Notes: a model not told the origin generated them from the letters alone. DNA of 64,000 bases from Actinomadura mexicana (GCF_900188105.1 NZ_FZNP01000001.1:744001-808000); one strand, 5' to 3'. Positions 34,660 to 43,976 are shown, counted from the first letter of the stretch. Program-made: numbers and translations.

Positions 34660-35616
34660 TCAGAACAGGGCGGCCTGGAGGCCGCGGCGGGCCTTGCCGG
34701 TGCGCGGGTCGTCCGGCGGCAGGAGCTCGAACAGCGACAGCAGGTGCTTGCGCGCGGCGTCGCGGTCGTCGCCCGCGCCGCGCCGCACCGCGCCCACCAG
34801 CCGGTCGAAGGCGTCGTCGATGCGCCCGGACACCATCTCCACGTCGGACGCGCTGATCTGCGCCTGGACGTCGCCGGGCTTCTCGGCCGCCTCCTGGAGG
34901 ACGCGCTCGGCGTCCAGCGACCGCACGCGCAGGCTCAGCTCGACCAGGGCGAGGCCCTGCTTGGCCTGGCCGTCCCTCGGATCGGCGGCGAGGATCCGCT
35001 CGAACGCGGCCTTGGCGCCGTCGAGGTCGCCGCGCCGCAGGGCGTCCTCGGCCTCGGAGTAGACCGGGTCGGCGGCGGGGGCCTCCGCGCCGGGGGCCGG
35101 CTGCTCGTCCTCGGGGGCGTCCGGCAGGATGCCCTCCTTGCGCAGCGCGTCGAAGAGCTGGTCGATGGCCTGGCGGACCTGCGGCTCGGGCGCGGCGCCG
35201 TTCAGGAACGGCAGCAGCTGCCCGGCGACGACCGCCGCCACGAACGGGATGCCGCGCACGCCCATCTGCTGCATGTAGGCGCCGAGCTGCGGGTTCGCGT
35301 CGATGTCGACCTTGGCCAGGATCCACTTGCCGGCCGCCTCGGCGGCGAGCTTCTCCAGGATCGGGCCGAGCTGCTTGCACGGACCGCACCACTCGGCCCA
35401 GAAGTCCACCAGGACGGGGACGGCCTGCGACCGCTCCACGACCTCGGTGTTGAAGGTCTCGTCGGTGACGTCCACGACGAAGGGGCCGCCGGGCGCGCCC
35501 GCGGCCGGCGGCGGCGCGCCGGCGCCCTGGGCCCGGCGTTCCTGCTGCTTCCTTGCCGCGGCCTGGCGCGCTCCCAGGTCGATGGCCCCGTGCAACGAAA
35601 AGTCCCGAGAAGGCAT
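34660..35616 (-). CDS. Thioredoxin-TPR co-chaperone, CnoX/YbbN type
   Basis: This 318-residue protein has a thioredoxin domain (about 46-150) with an intact redox motif FWAEWCGPCKQ and cis-Pro GVRGIPFV, then a TPR-like helical region (about 190-318: SEAEDALRRGDLDGAKAAFE and GQAKQGLALVEL). YbbN/CnoX proteins pair a thioredoxin fold with TPRs and act as holdases that protect proteins during oxidative stress. Unlike E. coli CnoX the CGPC motif here looks redox-competent. ATG 35616 lacks a strong ribosome-binding site; ATG 35634 in frame is possible. Confidence 0.88.
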   Translation of the reverse strand: MPSRDFSLHGAIDLGARQAAARKQQERRAQGAGAPPPAAGAPGGPFVVDVTDETFNTEVVERSQAVPVLVDFWAEWCGPCKQLGPILEKLAAEAAGKWILAKVDIDANPQLGAYMQQMGVRGIPFVAAVVAGQLLPFLNGAAPEPQVRQAIDQLFDALRKEGILPDAPEDEQPAPGAEAPAADPVYSEAEDALRRGDLDGAKAAFERILAADPRDGQAKQGLALVELSLRVRSLDAERVLQEAAEKPGDVQAQISASDVEMVSGRIDDAFDRLVGAVRRGAGDDRDAARKHLLSLFELLPPDDPRTGKARRGLQAALF

Positions 35617-36020
35617 GGGTCCATCCTGCCCCATGACCGCGCCCGGCCGTGCGTCCGTACGCTCCCAGCGGAGCGCGGCGCCCGCGCCGGACGCCCGGCG
35701 CGTCCGCGGGGAGGTCCGTATCGACGACATATCCAGAGAATTGTCCGGCTTTTTTATTCTCTTTCCCGCCGCGCCCCGGGGCAAAGACTTCCGTCGTCTC
35801 GCCGTAAAGGCGATTAGATTGCTGACAGCCATCACCAAGCCCGGTTATAGTCACGATGTCGATGCATTGCGGCCCGGCAAAAGCGACCGGGCCGGAGCCG
35901 CCGGGGGGCGGCCCGGCCTGCGGGCGTGCCGCGTGGCGGGTTGGGGGACCCGAGGCCACCGGCGCGGCGGGCGCACCGTCCGGCCGCCGCGACAGCATGA
36001 CGAACAACGGGGGGAAACTT
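35617..36020. other. Divergent region holding the ABC transporter promoter
   Basis: About 400 bases between the thioredoxin-like gene and the ABC ATPase gene. An AT-rich segment (about 35735-35760, TTGTCCGGCTTTTTTATTCTC) stands out. A good sigma70-like promoter (35822-35851) follows, and then roughly 165 bases of GC-rich leader before GTG 36021. No credible ORF is seen apart from the open extension upstream of the ATPase start. Confidence 0.55.
35822..35851 (+). promoter_or_regulatory. Promoter CTGACA-N18-TATAGT
   Basis: A -35 box CTGACA (35822-35827), an 18-nt spacer and a -10 box TATAGT (35846-35851). This is the best consensus-like promoter in the window. It would start a transcript near 35858 with a long leader before the ABC ATPase gene. 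Confidence 0.65.
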
Positions 36021-36980
36021 GTGATCGCGGAGCATTCCGTGATCGTGGCCCGAGGAATGGGTGTCCGCCGCGGGGGGCGGTGGCTCCTGCGCCCGGTGAC
36101 CTTCGGCGTGCCCGAAGGCGTGGTCGGCCTGGCCGGCCCACCGGGTGCCGGTAAATCCACTCTGCTGGCCACGTTCGCGACCTTGCGCAGACCGAACACC
36201 GGCGCGCTGCACATTCTCGGGCACGACATCACCAACGCCGCCGGGCAGCGGGCCGCCCGTGCCGGGATCGGTTACCTGCCGGCCCGCTTCTCGCGCGCGG
36301 AGGGCATGACGGCCGGCGAGTTCGTCGCCTACGCCGCGTACTACAAGCGGACGAGCGCGTCCGCCGCGCAGAGCATGGTCCGCCGCTTCGACCTCACCGA
36401 GGCCGCCGGGACGGAGCTGGCGCTGCTGCCGCCGGACGTCCGGCTGCGCGCCGGGCTGGCCGCCGCCTGCGTCCACGAGCCCGGCCTGGTGCTGCTCGAC
36501 GACCCCTTCGGCGAGCTGTGCGCCGCCGCCGAGCCCTGGCCCACGGGCGCCGCGGGCCCCGGACGGCACTCGCTCACCGCGGCCATGGCCGAGCTGATCC
36601 CCGTGCTGCGCACGCTGGCGCCCACCGTGGTCGTCACCGCCGACGCCGCCGCGACGCTCACCGGCTGGTGCGACCGCCTCTTCACCCTCGCCCGCGGCCG
36701 GCTCTCCGAGCAGCCCACGCACTCGGCCGCCGCCCGCCGCGGCCGCTCCCCGGCCGACCGGCGCGGCGCCGCCGCCCCGCGGGGCGCTCTCCATCCGCAG
36801 ACCGTCGACGCGATGACCCGGCGCGGCCCCGCCCGGCGCACGCTGCCGCAGGTGTCCCTGCCGCAGCTCGCGCTGCCGCCGCTGGCGCTGCCGCCGCTGA
36901 CCCTTCCGCACCTGCCCCTGCCCCAGCTCGCGAAGGCGCGGGCGAGGCGGTCGCCCGCCGAGAGCCCCACCGGTGTCTGA
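36021..36980 (+). CDS. ABC transporter ATP-binding protein (degenerate)
   Basis: This 319-residue protein begins VIAEHSVIVARGMGV after GGGGGG (7 nt). Walker A is GPPGAGKST (39-47) and Walker B is LVLLDDPF (157-164). The signature motif is not recognisable (LALLPPDVRLRAGLAAA where LSGGxxxR is expected), the catalytic Glu after Walker B is Asp, and the switch region VVVTADAAATL has no His. The tail holds an LPx repeat, LPQLALPPLALPPLTLP. It probably binds ATP but hydrolyses it poorly, perhaps as a gating or regulatory subunit. The permease gene overlaps its end by 8 nt. Confidence 0.7.
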   Translation: MIAEHSVIVARGMGVRRGGRWLLRPVTFGVPEGVVGLAGPPGAGKSTLLATFATLRRPNTGALHILGHDITNAAGQRAARAGIGYLPARFSRAEGMTAGEFVAYAAYYKRTSASAAQSMVRRFDLTEAAGTELALLPPDVRLRAGLAAACVHEPGLVLLDDPFGELCAAAEPWPTGAAGPGRHSLTAAMAELIPVLRTLAPTVVVTADAAATLTGWCDRLFTLARGRLSEQPTHSAAARRGRSPADRRGAAAPRGALHPQTVDAMTRRGPARRTLPQVSLPQLALPPLALPPLTLPHLPLPQLAKARARRSPAESPTGV

Positions 36981-38271
36981 CCTCGGGCGGGTGCTCCGGC
37001 TGGACGCCCGCCGCACGGCACTGCTCGTCGCGGTGCCGGTCCTCACCGTGCTCGGCACCGCGGCGGCGTGCCTGGCGCTGAGCCCGGTCGCGTACTGGGA
37101 CAACAGCGTCGTCGCGCTGGTCAACGCCGTCCGCCTCCTGGGCCCGGCCGCCGCGGGCCTGGCCGCGTGGACGGCCGTCCGGGAACGCCCGCTCGACTAC
37201 CTGCGCGACCTCACCGCCCGCTCTCCCGCGACCGGCGTGCTGTTCGACCTGCTGCTGCTGTCGTCCGCCGCACTGGTCTCCTATGTCGTGGTCACGGCGG
37301 TGGTCGCCGCCGTGACCCTCGTGCACGCGCACGCCGGTCAGGCCGACCTGCTCGGTGTGGTCTCGGGTGCGGGCGCACTCGTCCTGCACGTCGTCGTGGG
37401 CTACCTGACGGGACGCGTCGCACCCCACCGCGCCACCGCGGCCGTGGTGCTCGCCGCGACGTCCCTGTGGGCCGCTCTGCGCGTCCCCGGCATGTCCTGG
37501 TGGAGCCTGCTGCCCCCTGCCGCGCTCCCCCGCATCCAGCTGTTCACCACCCTGCGCCCCGAGGTGTTCGCCGTCCAGCTCCTCTGGGCCGCCGGGCTGA
37601 CCACCGCGCTGATCCTCGGCTACGTGATGTGGGCGACGCGTCGGCTCCTGCTCGTCCTGCCCCTGGCGGTGGCGCTGGCCGCGACCGTCTCCGCCACCCT
37701 CGGCCTGCACCGCACCGGCGGGACGGTCGCGCCCGCCCAGACGGAGCCGGTGTGCCGGAGATGGCCTCTCACCGTCTGCGTGCACCCCGCCCTGCGGAAG
37801 GCCCTGCCCCCGCTGATGGAGGTGGCCACCCCGCTCGCCGCGCGGCTGAACGGCACGCCCGGCGCCTTCACGATGGTCGAGCAGCGCCCCGCCTGGACGC
37901 CCGTCACGGTGGCTGACGGCGTCGCCGCCGTCCACCTCGACGAGGACCTCTCACCCGGCTACGCGTCCCGGGCCGTCCGGCAGATCAGCGAGGCGCTCAA
38001 GGACGCACGGTCCTGCGCGTCCGGCGACGGGTACAGCGCAGTGGTCGACGCGTGGCTTCTCGGCGACGAGCCCCCGGCCATGGCCGGCACGGGCGCGGGG
38101 CACCGGTTCGCCTCCTGGACCGAGCAGCGGCGGCGCGACTGGCTGCGGCTCCACTTCGCCGAGTACCGCGCCTGCGCGCTCGGCCCGCGGGACTTCCGCA
38201 CCCCCCGCACCACGAAGACCCGCGCCACGGAGACCCGCCTCCACGACGTCCTGGACACCCGGCCTGCGTGA
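36973..38271 (+). CDS. ABC permease-like membrane protein with soluble C-terminal domain
   Basis: This 432-residue protein has about six TM helices in residues 15-245 and a C-terminal extracytoplasmic-type domain of about 180 residues. That domain has a Cys pair in EPVCRRWPLTVCVHP and later RSCASG and RACALG. The start GTG 36973 overlaps the ATPase gene, so both are one unit. The TM part resembles the permease of ABC-2-like exporters; the C-terminal part (LTVCVHPALRKALPPLMEV) resembles a domain found in several Streptomyces permeases of unknown substrate. A 16-bp hairpin terminates the unit. Confidence 0.7.
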   Translation: MSDLGRVLRLDARRTALLVAVPVLTVLGTAAACLALSPVAYWDNSVVALVNAVRLLGPAAAGLAAWTAVRERPLDYLRDLTARSPATGVLFDLLLLSSAALVSYVVVTAVVAAVTLVHAHAGQADLLGVVSGAGALVLHVVVGYLTGRVAPHRATAAVVLAATSLWAALRVPGMSWWSLLPPAALPRIQLFTTLRPEVFAVQLLWAAGLTTALILGYVMWATRRLLLVLPLAVALAATVSATLGLHRTGGTVAPAQTEPVCRRWPLTVCVHPALRKALPPLMEVATPLAARLNGTPGAFTMVEQRPAWTPVTVADGVAAVHLDEDLSPGYASRAVRQISEALKDARSCASGDGYSAVVDAWLLGDEPPAMAGTGAGHRFASWTEQRRRDWLRLHFAEYRACALGPRDFRTPRTTKTRATETRLHDVLDTRPA

Positions 38272-38309
38272 CCGCGGCAGGACCCCCCGGCCGGCCGCGG
38301 TCACGCAGG
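38263..38309. terminator. Strong bidirectional hairpin after the ABC permease gene
   Basis: A perfect 16-bp inverted repeat, CCTGCGTGACCGCGGC (38263-38278) and its complement (38294-38309), with a 15-nt loop. The left arm includes the permease stop codon. It ends 4 nt before the convergent DUF3817 stop codon, so it can terminate both units. Confidence 0.8.
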
Positions 38310-38312
38310 AGG

Positions 38313-38621
38313 TCAGGCGCCCCGCCCGGCCAGTTCCGGCTCGGCGGCGGGCCGCGTCCAGTGGCGCTCCACGAAGAACGGCGCGACGGGCAGGACGGCG
38401 GCGCCGAGCGCGAGGCCCGTGCGCCTGAGGTCCCAGCCGAGCTGCTCGCGGACGAGGAACACCAGGCCGACGTAGGCCATGAACAGGACGCCGTGCACCG
38501 GGCCCATCACCTGCACGCCGATCGGCGCGTCCGCCCCGTACTTCAGCGGCATCGCGACCAGCAGCAGGAGGAGGAACGAGAACGCCTCGGCGACGGAGAC
38601 GAACCGGAAAGCACGAATCAT
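38313..38621 (-). CDS. DUF3817 membrane protein
   Basis: This 102-residue protein has three TM helices and the DUF3817 pattern: FRFVSVAEAFSFLLLLLVAM, PLKYGADAPIGVQVMGPVHG and LLGLGAAVLP-like LALGAAVLPVAPFFVERH. DUF3817 proteins are small membrane proteins, widespread in actinobacteria, of unknown function. ATG 38621 is chosen; in-frame starts exist at 38627 and 38687. Confidence 0.9.
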   Translation of the reverse strand: MIRAFRFVSVAEAFSFLLLLLVAMPLKYGADAPIGVQVMGPVHGVLFMAYVGLVFLVREQLGWDLRRTGLALGAAVLPVAPFFVERHWTRPAAEPELAGRGA

Positions 38622-38743
38622 GTCCACGCCCCGCTCAACGGCACGGCATCGGCCCGCGGTTTCCGCACCCTCTATGGCGTTGCTCACACTGCGCTCACAC
38701 GACCGTGTGCAAACCGTGACGTATGCGGACCCTTGCGGACCTC

Positions 38744-38749
38744 TAGTGT
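38744..38749 (+). promoter_or_regulatory. -10 box TAGTGT of a leaderless transcript
   Basis: TAGTGT is followed by six bases and GTG 38756, the start of the DUF2127 gene. There is no Shine-Dalgarno sequence. Confidence 0.5.
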
Positions 38750-38755
38750 GTCCGC

Positions 38756-39553
38756 GTGGACTGGAGCCTGCTGACCTGCGCGCGCAAGGGGCACATCACC
38801 TACGCGCCGGACGAGGAGAGGCTGCGCGAGCGGCTCGTCGTCTCGTCGCCGATCGGCGCGGCGTGGCGATGCCTGCGCTGCGGGACCTACGTGCACGGCC
38901 GGCCGCACGGAACCGGCCCGGCCGACCGGGCCCCGCTGGTCAAGCGCGGCCGGGAGCTGCGCGACGCCTTCATCATGCGGTTCTTCGCGGTGGAGCGCGG
39001 CGTCCGCGGCCTGATCGTGCTGGTCGCGGCGTACGGGGTGTGGCGTTTCGCGGGCAGCCGCGGATCGATCGAGCGGATCTTCGAGAAGGAGATCCCGCTG
39101 CTGCGCCCCATCGCCGAGCAGGTCGGCTGGGACCTCGACCACTCCAAGGTCGTCACCTCCGTCCGGCACGTGTTCGACCTGGACGCGCGGACGCTGCGCT
39201 GGCTGGCCGTCGGTCTCGTCGTCTACGGCGCGATCGAGCTGATCGAGGCGGTCGGGCTCTGGCTGCTGCAGCGCTGGGGCGAGTACTTCGCGGTCGTCGC
39301 GACGTGCTTCGGGCTGCCGATCGAGATCTACGAGCTGGTGGAGAAGGTCACCGCGCTGCGCATCGGCGCGCTGGTGCTCAATATCGGTCTCATCGTCTAC
39401 ATCGTCGTCACCAAACGGCTGTTCGGCGTGCGGGGAGGCCGGGCCGCCCACGAGGCGCATCTTCGCAGCGAGTCGCTGATCGAGGTGGAGCAGGCGACCC
39501 ACGAGTCGGACCTGCGGCGCCCGTCGCCGCCCGAGCCCGAACCCGCCGGATGA
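38756..39553 (+). CDS. DUF2127 membrane protein with N-terminal zinc-ribbon-like Cys
   Basis: This 265-residue protein has a cytoplasmic N-terminal segment with C8 and the pair C39-x2-C42 (RCLRCGTYV), which with H13 or H47 could bind metal, followed by a DUF2127 membrane domain with four TM helices (about 81-100, 140-165, 180-205, 210-230). The Glu-rich helix WGEYFAVVATCFGLPIEIYE is a family motif. The function of DUF2127 is unknown. The gene probably starts from a leaderless transcript. Confidence 0.87.
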   Translation: MDWSLLTCARKGHITYAPDEERLRERLVVSSPIGAAWRCLRCGTYVHGRPHGTGPADRAPLVKRGRELRDAFIMRFFAVERGVRGLIVLVAAYGVWRFAGSRGSIERIFEKEIPLLRPIAEQVGWDLDHSKVVTSVRHVFDLDARTLRWLAVGLVVYGAIELIEAVGLWLLQRWGEYFAVVATCFGLPIEIYELVEKVTALRIGALVLNIGLIVYIVVTKRLFGVRGGRAAHEAHLRSESLIEVEQATHESDLRRPSPPEPEPAG

Positions 39554-39587
39554 GGTAGCGGACGCCGCTGCCGGGAATGTCGGATAC

Positions 39588-40301
39588 ATGGCTCGCTCGG
39601 AAACGAAGAACGACGCGAAGAACGACGCGTCCGTCAAGTCGTCCCCGGACCGGTCCCGCCCCCCGCGGCGCGGCCTGCTCACCCCGGTCGCGATCATCGT
39701 CGCCACCGTCGCGCTCGTCCTGGTCGCCCAGCAGGCGCTGCACGGCCTCCCCCACTGGCTGAACCCGTTCGCGGAGGAGACCAAGGACCGCAGCGGCCCC
39801 GTCCTGCTGAAGTCGATCCGCGACCTGCACCGCTACGAGGCGGCGAGCGGCAACTTCCAGGTGGTCGTGGACCTGGAGAAGGACGCCAAGTTCCTGCCGT
39901 CCTCGCTGCGCGGCAAGCGGACCCTGTTCGTCGGCAACGGCTCGGTCGACGCCTACGTGGACTTCTCCCGGCTCGGCTCGGGCGCCCTCAAGGTCAACGC
40001 GGACCGGACGGCCGCCACGATCACACTCCCGCCCGCCCAGCTGGAGAAGACGAACCTCGACACGAAGAACAGCTACGTCTACGCGACCCAGCGCGGCGTC
40101 TTCGACCGCTTCGGCGACTTCTTCAGCAGCAACCCCAACAACCAGCAGCAGCTCTACGTCCTGGCGTCCCAGAAGATCCAGACGGCCGCGGGCCAGAGCG
40201 GCCTGAAGCAGCGCGCCGACGCCAACACGAAGTCGATGCTGGAGAACATGCTCAAGGCCCTCGGCTTCAAGACGGTGACCATCACCCCCGCCCCTCGATG
40301 A
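39588..40301 (+). CDS. DUF4230 domain membrane protein
   Basis: This 237-residue protein has a basic N-terminus, one TM helix (about 31-50) and a DUF4230 domain outside the membrane (about 72-235). The family core is visible as LLKSIRDLHRYEAASGNFQV and VDAYVDFSRL. DUF4230 proteins are single-pass membrane proteins of unknown function, also known in Gram-positive bacteria. It lies 34 nt downstream of the DUF2127 gene in the same direction. Confidence 0.85.
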   Translation: MARSETKNDAKNDASVKSSPDRSRPPRRGLLTPVAIIVATVALVLVAQQALHGLPHWLNPFAEETKDRSGPVLLKSIRDLHRYEAASGNFQVVVDLEKDAKFLPSSLRGKRTLFVGNGSVDAYVDFSRLGSGALKVNADRTAATITLPPAQLEKTNLDTKNSYVYATQRGVFDRFGDFFSSNPNNQQQLYVLASQKIQTAAGQSGLKQRADANTKSMLENMLKALGFKTVTITPAPR

Positions 40302-40464
40302 GGGGCACGGACATCAGCCACAGCCGCAACCACGCGACAACCAGAACATTCGCGATCGCGTCCGAAGGCGGATTCGAGCTCGCGAGAATCCGATCGCGCA
40401 GCGAGCCGCAAGGCGAGCCGAAGCGATGCCGGCGATCGCCCGTGGTCCGATCGGGAGCGAGCCG

Positions 40465-41664
40465 CTAGGCGAGTTCCCGAGTCGGAACACGAATGAGCAG
40501 CGCGTCTCCCTGGCCGCCGCCGCCGCAGAGGCCGGCGGCGCCGGTGCCGCCGCCCCGGCGCTTCAGCTCGTAGGCCAGGTGCAGGAGGATGCGGGCGCCG
40601 GACATGCCGACCGGGTGGCCGACCGCGATGGCGCCGCCGTTGACGTTGACCTTCTCGGGGCCGACGCCGAGGTCGCGCATCGACTGGATGCCGACGGAGG
40701 CGAACGCCTCGTTGATCTCTATGAGGTCGAGGTCGTCGACGGTGAGGCCCTCCTTGCCGAGGGCGTGCTTGATCGCGTTGGACGGCTGGGACTGCAGCGA
40801 GTTGTCCGGTCCCGCGACGTTGCCGTGCGCGCCGATCTCGGCGAGCCAGGTGAGGCCGAGCTCCTCGGCCCTGGCCTTGGACATCACCACGACCGCCGCG
40901 GCGCCGTCGGAGATCTGCGAGGCCGAGCCCGCGGTGATCGTCCCGTCCTTGCCGAACGCCGGGCGCAGCCTGGCCAGGCCCTCGACGGTGGTGTCGCCGC
41001 GCACGCCCTCGTCGGCGGAGAACACCACCGGCTCGCCGCGCCGCTGCGGGATCTCGACCGGGGCGATCTCCTCGTCGAGCACGCCGTTCTTGATCGCCTC
41101 GGCGGCGCGCTGGTGGGAGCGGGCGGAGAACTCGTCCTGCGCCTCGCGGGAGATGCCGAGCTCGGCGTTGTAGCGCTCGGTCGACTCGCCCATGGAGACG
41201 GCGTCGAAGGCGTCGGTGAGGGCGTCGTGGGCCATGTGGTCGAGGACCTCGACGGAGCCGTACTTGTAGCCGCCGCGCGACTTCGGCAGCAGGTGCGGGG
41301 CCTGGGTCATCGACTCCATGCCGCCCGCCACCACGATGTCGAACTCGCCCGCCCGGATGAGCTGGTCGGCCAGCGCGATCGCGTCCAGCCCGGAGAGGCA
41401 GACCTTGTTGATCGTGATGGACGGGACGCTCATCGGGATGCCCGCCTTGACCGCCGCCTGCCGGGACGGGATCTGGCCCGCGCCCGCCTGCAGCACCTGG
41501 CCGAGGATCACGTACTGCACCTGGTCGCCGGACACCCCGGCACGCTCCAGCGCCGCCTTGATCGCGTGCGCCCCGAGGTCGGCCGCGGAGAAGTCCTTCA
41601 GCGAGCCCATCAGGCGCCCGATGGGGGTACGCGCTCCGGCGACGATCACGGACGAGGTGGTCAT
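40465..41664 (-). CDS. Acetyl-CoA C-acetyltransferase (thiolase)
   Basis: This 399-residue thiolase has the two-domain fold with the nucleophilic C89 (INKVCLSG), the catalytic His in VGHPVGMSG and the second Cys in [11 protein letters not shown]. It makes or cleaves acetoacetyl-CoA. GGAGG sits 8 nt before ATG 41664. Neighbouring methylmalonyl-CoA epimerase is divergent, which fits a propionate and branched-chain or ethylmalonyl-CoA setting, though no other step is present here. Confidence 0.95.
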   Translation of the reverse strand: MTTSSVIVAGARTPIGRLMGSLKDFSAADLGAHAIKAALERAGVSGDQVQYVILGQVLQAGAGQIPSRQAAVKAGIPMSVPSITINKVCLSGLDAIALADQLIRAGEFDIVVAGGMESMTQAPHLLPKSRGGYKYGSVEVLDHMAHDALTDAFDAVSMGESTERYNAELGISREAQDEFSARSHQRAAEAIKNGVLDEEIAPVEIPQRRGEPVVFSADEGVRGDTTVEGLARLRPAFGKDGTITAGSASQISDGAAAVVVMSKARAEELGLTWLAEIGAHGNVAGPDNSLQSQPSNAIKHALGKEGLTVDDLDLIEINEAFASVGIQSMRDLGVGPEKVNVNGGAIAVGHPVGMSGARILLHLAYELKRRGGGTGAAGLCGGGGQGDALLIRVPTRELA

Positions 41665-41771
41665 GTGGGGGCCTCCAGGGTGGTGCTGCGGCGACGTTTG
41701 CCACGATACCCACGGGAGCGGCGTTCGTTTCCGTTCGCCCCCGCCTGGCCGTCCGAGGAGGGACTTAGCCC

Positions 41772-42206
41772 ATGCTGACCCGTATCGACCACATCGGCAT
41801 CGCCTGCCGCGATCTGGACGCGACCGTCGAGTTCTACAAGGCGACCTACGGCTTCACCGACGCGCACTTCGAGGTGAACGAGGAGCAGGGCGTGCGGGAG
41901 TGCATGCTCAAGATCAACGACACGGGGGACGGCGCGGCGAGCTACCTGCAGCTCATCGAGCCGATCCGGGAGGACTCGGCGGTCGCCAAGTGGCTGGACA
42001 AGAACGGCGAGGGCGTCCACCACATCGCGTTCGGGACGGACGGGACGGTCGCCGGCGAGGCCGCCGCGATCGCCGGCAAGGGCGTGCGCGTGCTGTACGA
42101 CGCGCCGCGCAACGGCTCGATGGGATCCTTGATCAACTTTTTGCACCCCAAGGACTGCCACGGCGTCCTGACGGAGCTGGTGCAGAAGCGCCCGGACGCC
42201 GAATGA
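41772..42206 (+). CDS. mce: Methylmalonyl-CoA epimerase
   Basis: Interconverts (R)- and (S)-methylmalonyl-CoA. The 144 residues have the glyoxalase/VOC fold in tandem beta-alpha-beta units. Metal-binding residues are visible: H7 (RIDHIGIA), Q60-like (SYLQLIEP) and H84-like (GEGVHHIAF) plus E138 (GVLTELVQ). It starts with ATG 41772. Together with a mutase elsewhere it would feed propionyl-CoA into succinyl-CoA. Confidence 0.94.
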   Translation: MLTRIDHIGIACRDLDATVEFYKATYGFTDAHFEVNEEQGVRECMLKINDTGDGAASYLQLIEPIREDSAVAKWLDKNGEGVHHIAFGTDGTVAGEAAAIAGKGVRVLYDAPRNGSMGSLINFLHPKDCHGVLTELVQKRPDAE

Positions 42207-42535
42207 TCTTGCCTGCCGGGCGTGGCGGGGGCGCGTCAAGATCGTGACGTGTTCGATATCACGGTCGCGGACCGCACGGCATGGACCGCCGCTCTGTGAC
42301 CGTTCGGACACATCTGGTGTATTTGCACCCCCCACACCTGGGCTGCCGCGGGCCTGTCACAGGCTCGAACAAAAGGGACATTCCACGCAGCGCGTCAAGA
42401 TGAGCCCCCAACACGGCAGTGTCCGGAGTACGCTTCATTCGCCGGAAGAGGTCTCGGGCAAGTGCGTCCGTCATGCCAGGCGATCGACCGGTCCCCGGAA
42501 CCACCCGTAGCCCCGTCACATCAGGATTGAGCCAC
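42207..42535. other. Upstream region of the DivIVA-domain gene
   Basis: About 330 bases with no gene. It has lower GC than its surroundings and holds a perfect 13-bp palindrome, GCCTGT-C-ACAGGC, at 42352-42364. A TATTTGC-containing segment (about 42320) could be part of a promoter. No ribosome-binding site of note precedes ATG 42536 except GAGCC. Confidence 0.5.
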
Positions 42536-43876
42536 ATGCAGTCCGACATCGACGCCCAGCTCAGCAACTTCTTTGAAGACACGCCCCCGCGCGAGTTCGA
42601 CGTGGTGCTTCGCGGCTACGACCGGCACCAGGTCGACGAGCACATCAAGCAGCTCGACAACGAGGTGCGGCAGACCCGCGAGCAGACCCAGGCCCTGCAG
42701 CGCGAGCTGTCGGACGCCCACCGGCAGCTGCAGGAGCAGGAACGTCCGACCTACTCCGGTCTCGGCGCCCGCATCGAGCAGCTGCTGCGGCTCGCCGAGG
42801 AGCAGGCGACCGAGCTGGTCCAGGCGGCCCGCTCGGAGGCGAACGAGATCAAGGCCGCGGCCAAGGTCGACGCCGCCGAGCAGCGCGCCACCGCCGAGAA
42901 CGACGCCTCCGAGCTGCGCGCCAATGCCCAGCGCGAGGGCGACGACATGCGGCAGGCGGCCGAGCGGGAGGCCGAGGAGGTGCGCACCTCCGCCCACCGC
43001 GAGGCCGACGAGCTGACCTCCACCACCGAGCGCGAGGTCGCCAAGCTGCGGGCCAACGCCGACCACGAGGTCGCCGAGAAGCGCGCCGGCGCCGAGCGTG
43101 AGATCGCCAAGCTGCGCACCACCACCGAGCGCGAGGTGGCGCAGCTGCGCGCGTCCACCAAGCGGGAGCGCGACGAGATCCTCACCACGGCCAAGCGGCA
43201 GGCCGACGAGATGCGGGCCCAGGCCCAGCGCATCCTGGAGGAGAGCGAGGCCCAGCGCGCCCAGGCCGAGGCCGAGTTCGAGATCCAGCTCGCCGCCCGC
43301 CGCGAGGAGGCCGACCGGCAGGACGCCGAGCGCCACTCCGCCGCCCAGGCCGCGACGCAGAAGCTCGTCGCCGAGGCCGAGCAGCGCGCCGCGTCCGCCG
43401 AGCAGCGCGCCGCGAAGGCGACGCAGCAGGCCGAGCAGACCCGGCGCGAGGCCGACTCGCACGCCAAGCAGCTGATGGCCAACGCCCGCAAGAACTCCGA
43501 CAACGTGATCGCCGAGGCCAAGTCGCAGGCCGAGCAGCTGCTCGCCGAGACCAAGTCCGAGGCCGACCGCGTCCGGACGGCGGCGCAGCGCCAGGTCGAC
43601 GAGCTCACCCGGCAGCGCGACAGCATCACCAGCCACCTCAACCAGCTGCGCCAGCTCATCGGCGGCGTCGCGCCGAGCATGGGCTCCGAGCCCGAGCTGG
43701 CCGCCCCCCCGGAGAAGGCCGCGATCCCGGCGGCCGAGCCGAAGCCGGCCCCGGCGCCGCAGGCCCAGCCCAAGCAGCAGCAGCAGCCGGCCGCCAAGGC
43801 CGCGCCCGCCGCGCCCGCCAAGCCGGCCCAGGCCAAGAAGTCCGAAGAGGACGACGAGGACTGGTGGCAGGAGTGA
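42536..43876 (+). CDS. DivIVA-domain coiled-coil protein
   Basis: This 446-residue protein starts with a DivIVA-type membrane-binding domain (about 15-60: REFDVVLRGYDRHQVDEHIK, the conserved GYD motif). A long coiled coil of heptad- and hendecad-like Glu/Ala/Arg repeats follows (about 75-380), then an Ala/Pro/Gln-rich tail ending in an acidic DDEDWWQE motif. In actinomycetes such proteins organise polar growth or cell division, as Wag31 or Scy do. Size and repeat pattern resemble the shorter Scy-like cytoskeletal proteins. A strong terminator follows. Confidence 0.88.
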   Translation: MQSDIDAQLSNFFEDTPPREFDVVLRGYDRHQVDEHIKQLDNEVRQTREQTQALQRELSDAHRQLQEQERPTYSGLGARIEQLLRLAEEQATELVQAARSEANEIKAAAKVDAAEQRATAENDASELRANAQREGDDMRQAAEREAEEVRTSAHREADELTSTTEREVAKLRANADHEVAEKRAGAEREIAKLRTTTEREVAQLRASTKRERDEILTTAKRQADEMRAQAQRILEESEAQRAQAEAEFEIQLAARREEADRQDAERHSAAQAATQKLVAEAEQRAASAEQRAAKATQQAEQTRREADSHAKQLMANARKNSDNVIAEAKSQAEQLLAETKSEADRVRTAAQRQVDELTRQRDSITSHLNQLRQLIGGVAPSMGSEPELAAPPEKAAIPAAEPKPAPAPQAQPKQQQQPAAKAAPAAPAKPAQAKKSEEDDEDWWQE

Positions 43877-43897
43877 TCCCTTAAAGGTCGGGCATGA

Positions 43898-43937
43898 CGG
43901 GAAGCCTGGAGGCGGTGAAACGCCTCCGGGCTTTCCG
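43898..43937 (+). terminator. Hairpin after the DivIVA-domain gene
   Basis: The inverted repeat AAGCCTGGAGGCG ... CGCCTCCGGGCTT has a GTGAAA loop. With its flanks the stem extends to about 17 bp with only two G-T pairs. It lies 22 nt after the stop codon. No long T tract follows, as is usual here. Confidence 0.85.
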
Positions 43938-43976
43938 TCGTCTCAACCCCGTAGACGCACGACAGAGGAGAGCGGC

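Noticed and set aside
42207..42535. Riboswitch or structured RNA before the DivIVA-domain gene
   Set aside because: Only a short palindrome is visible and no known riboswitch core could be traced.
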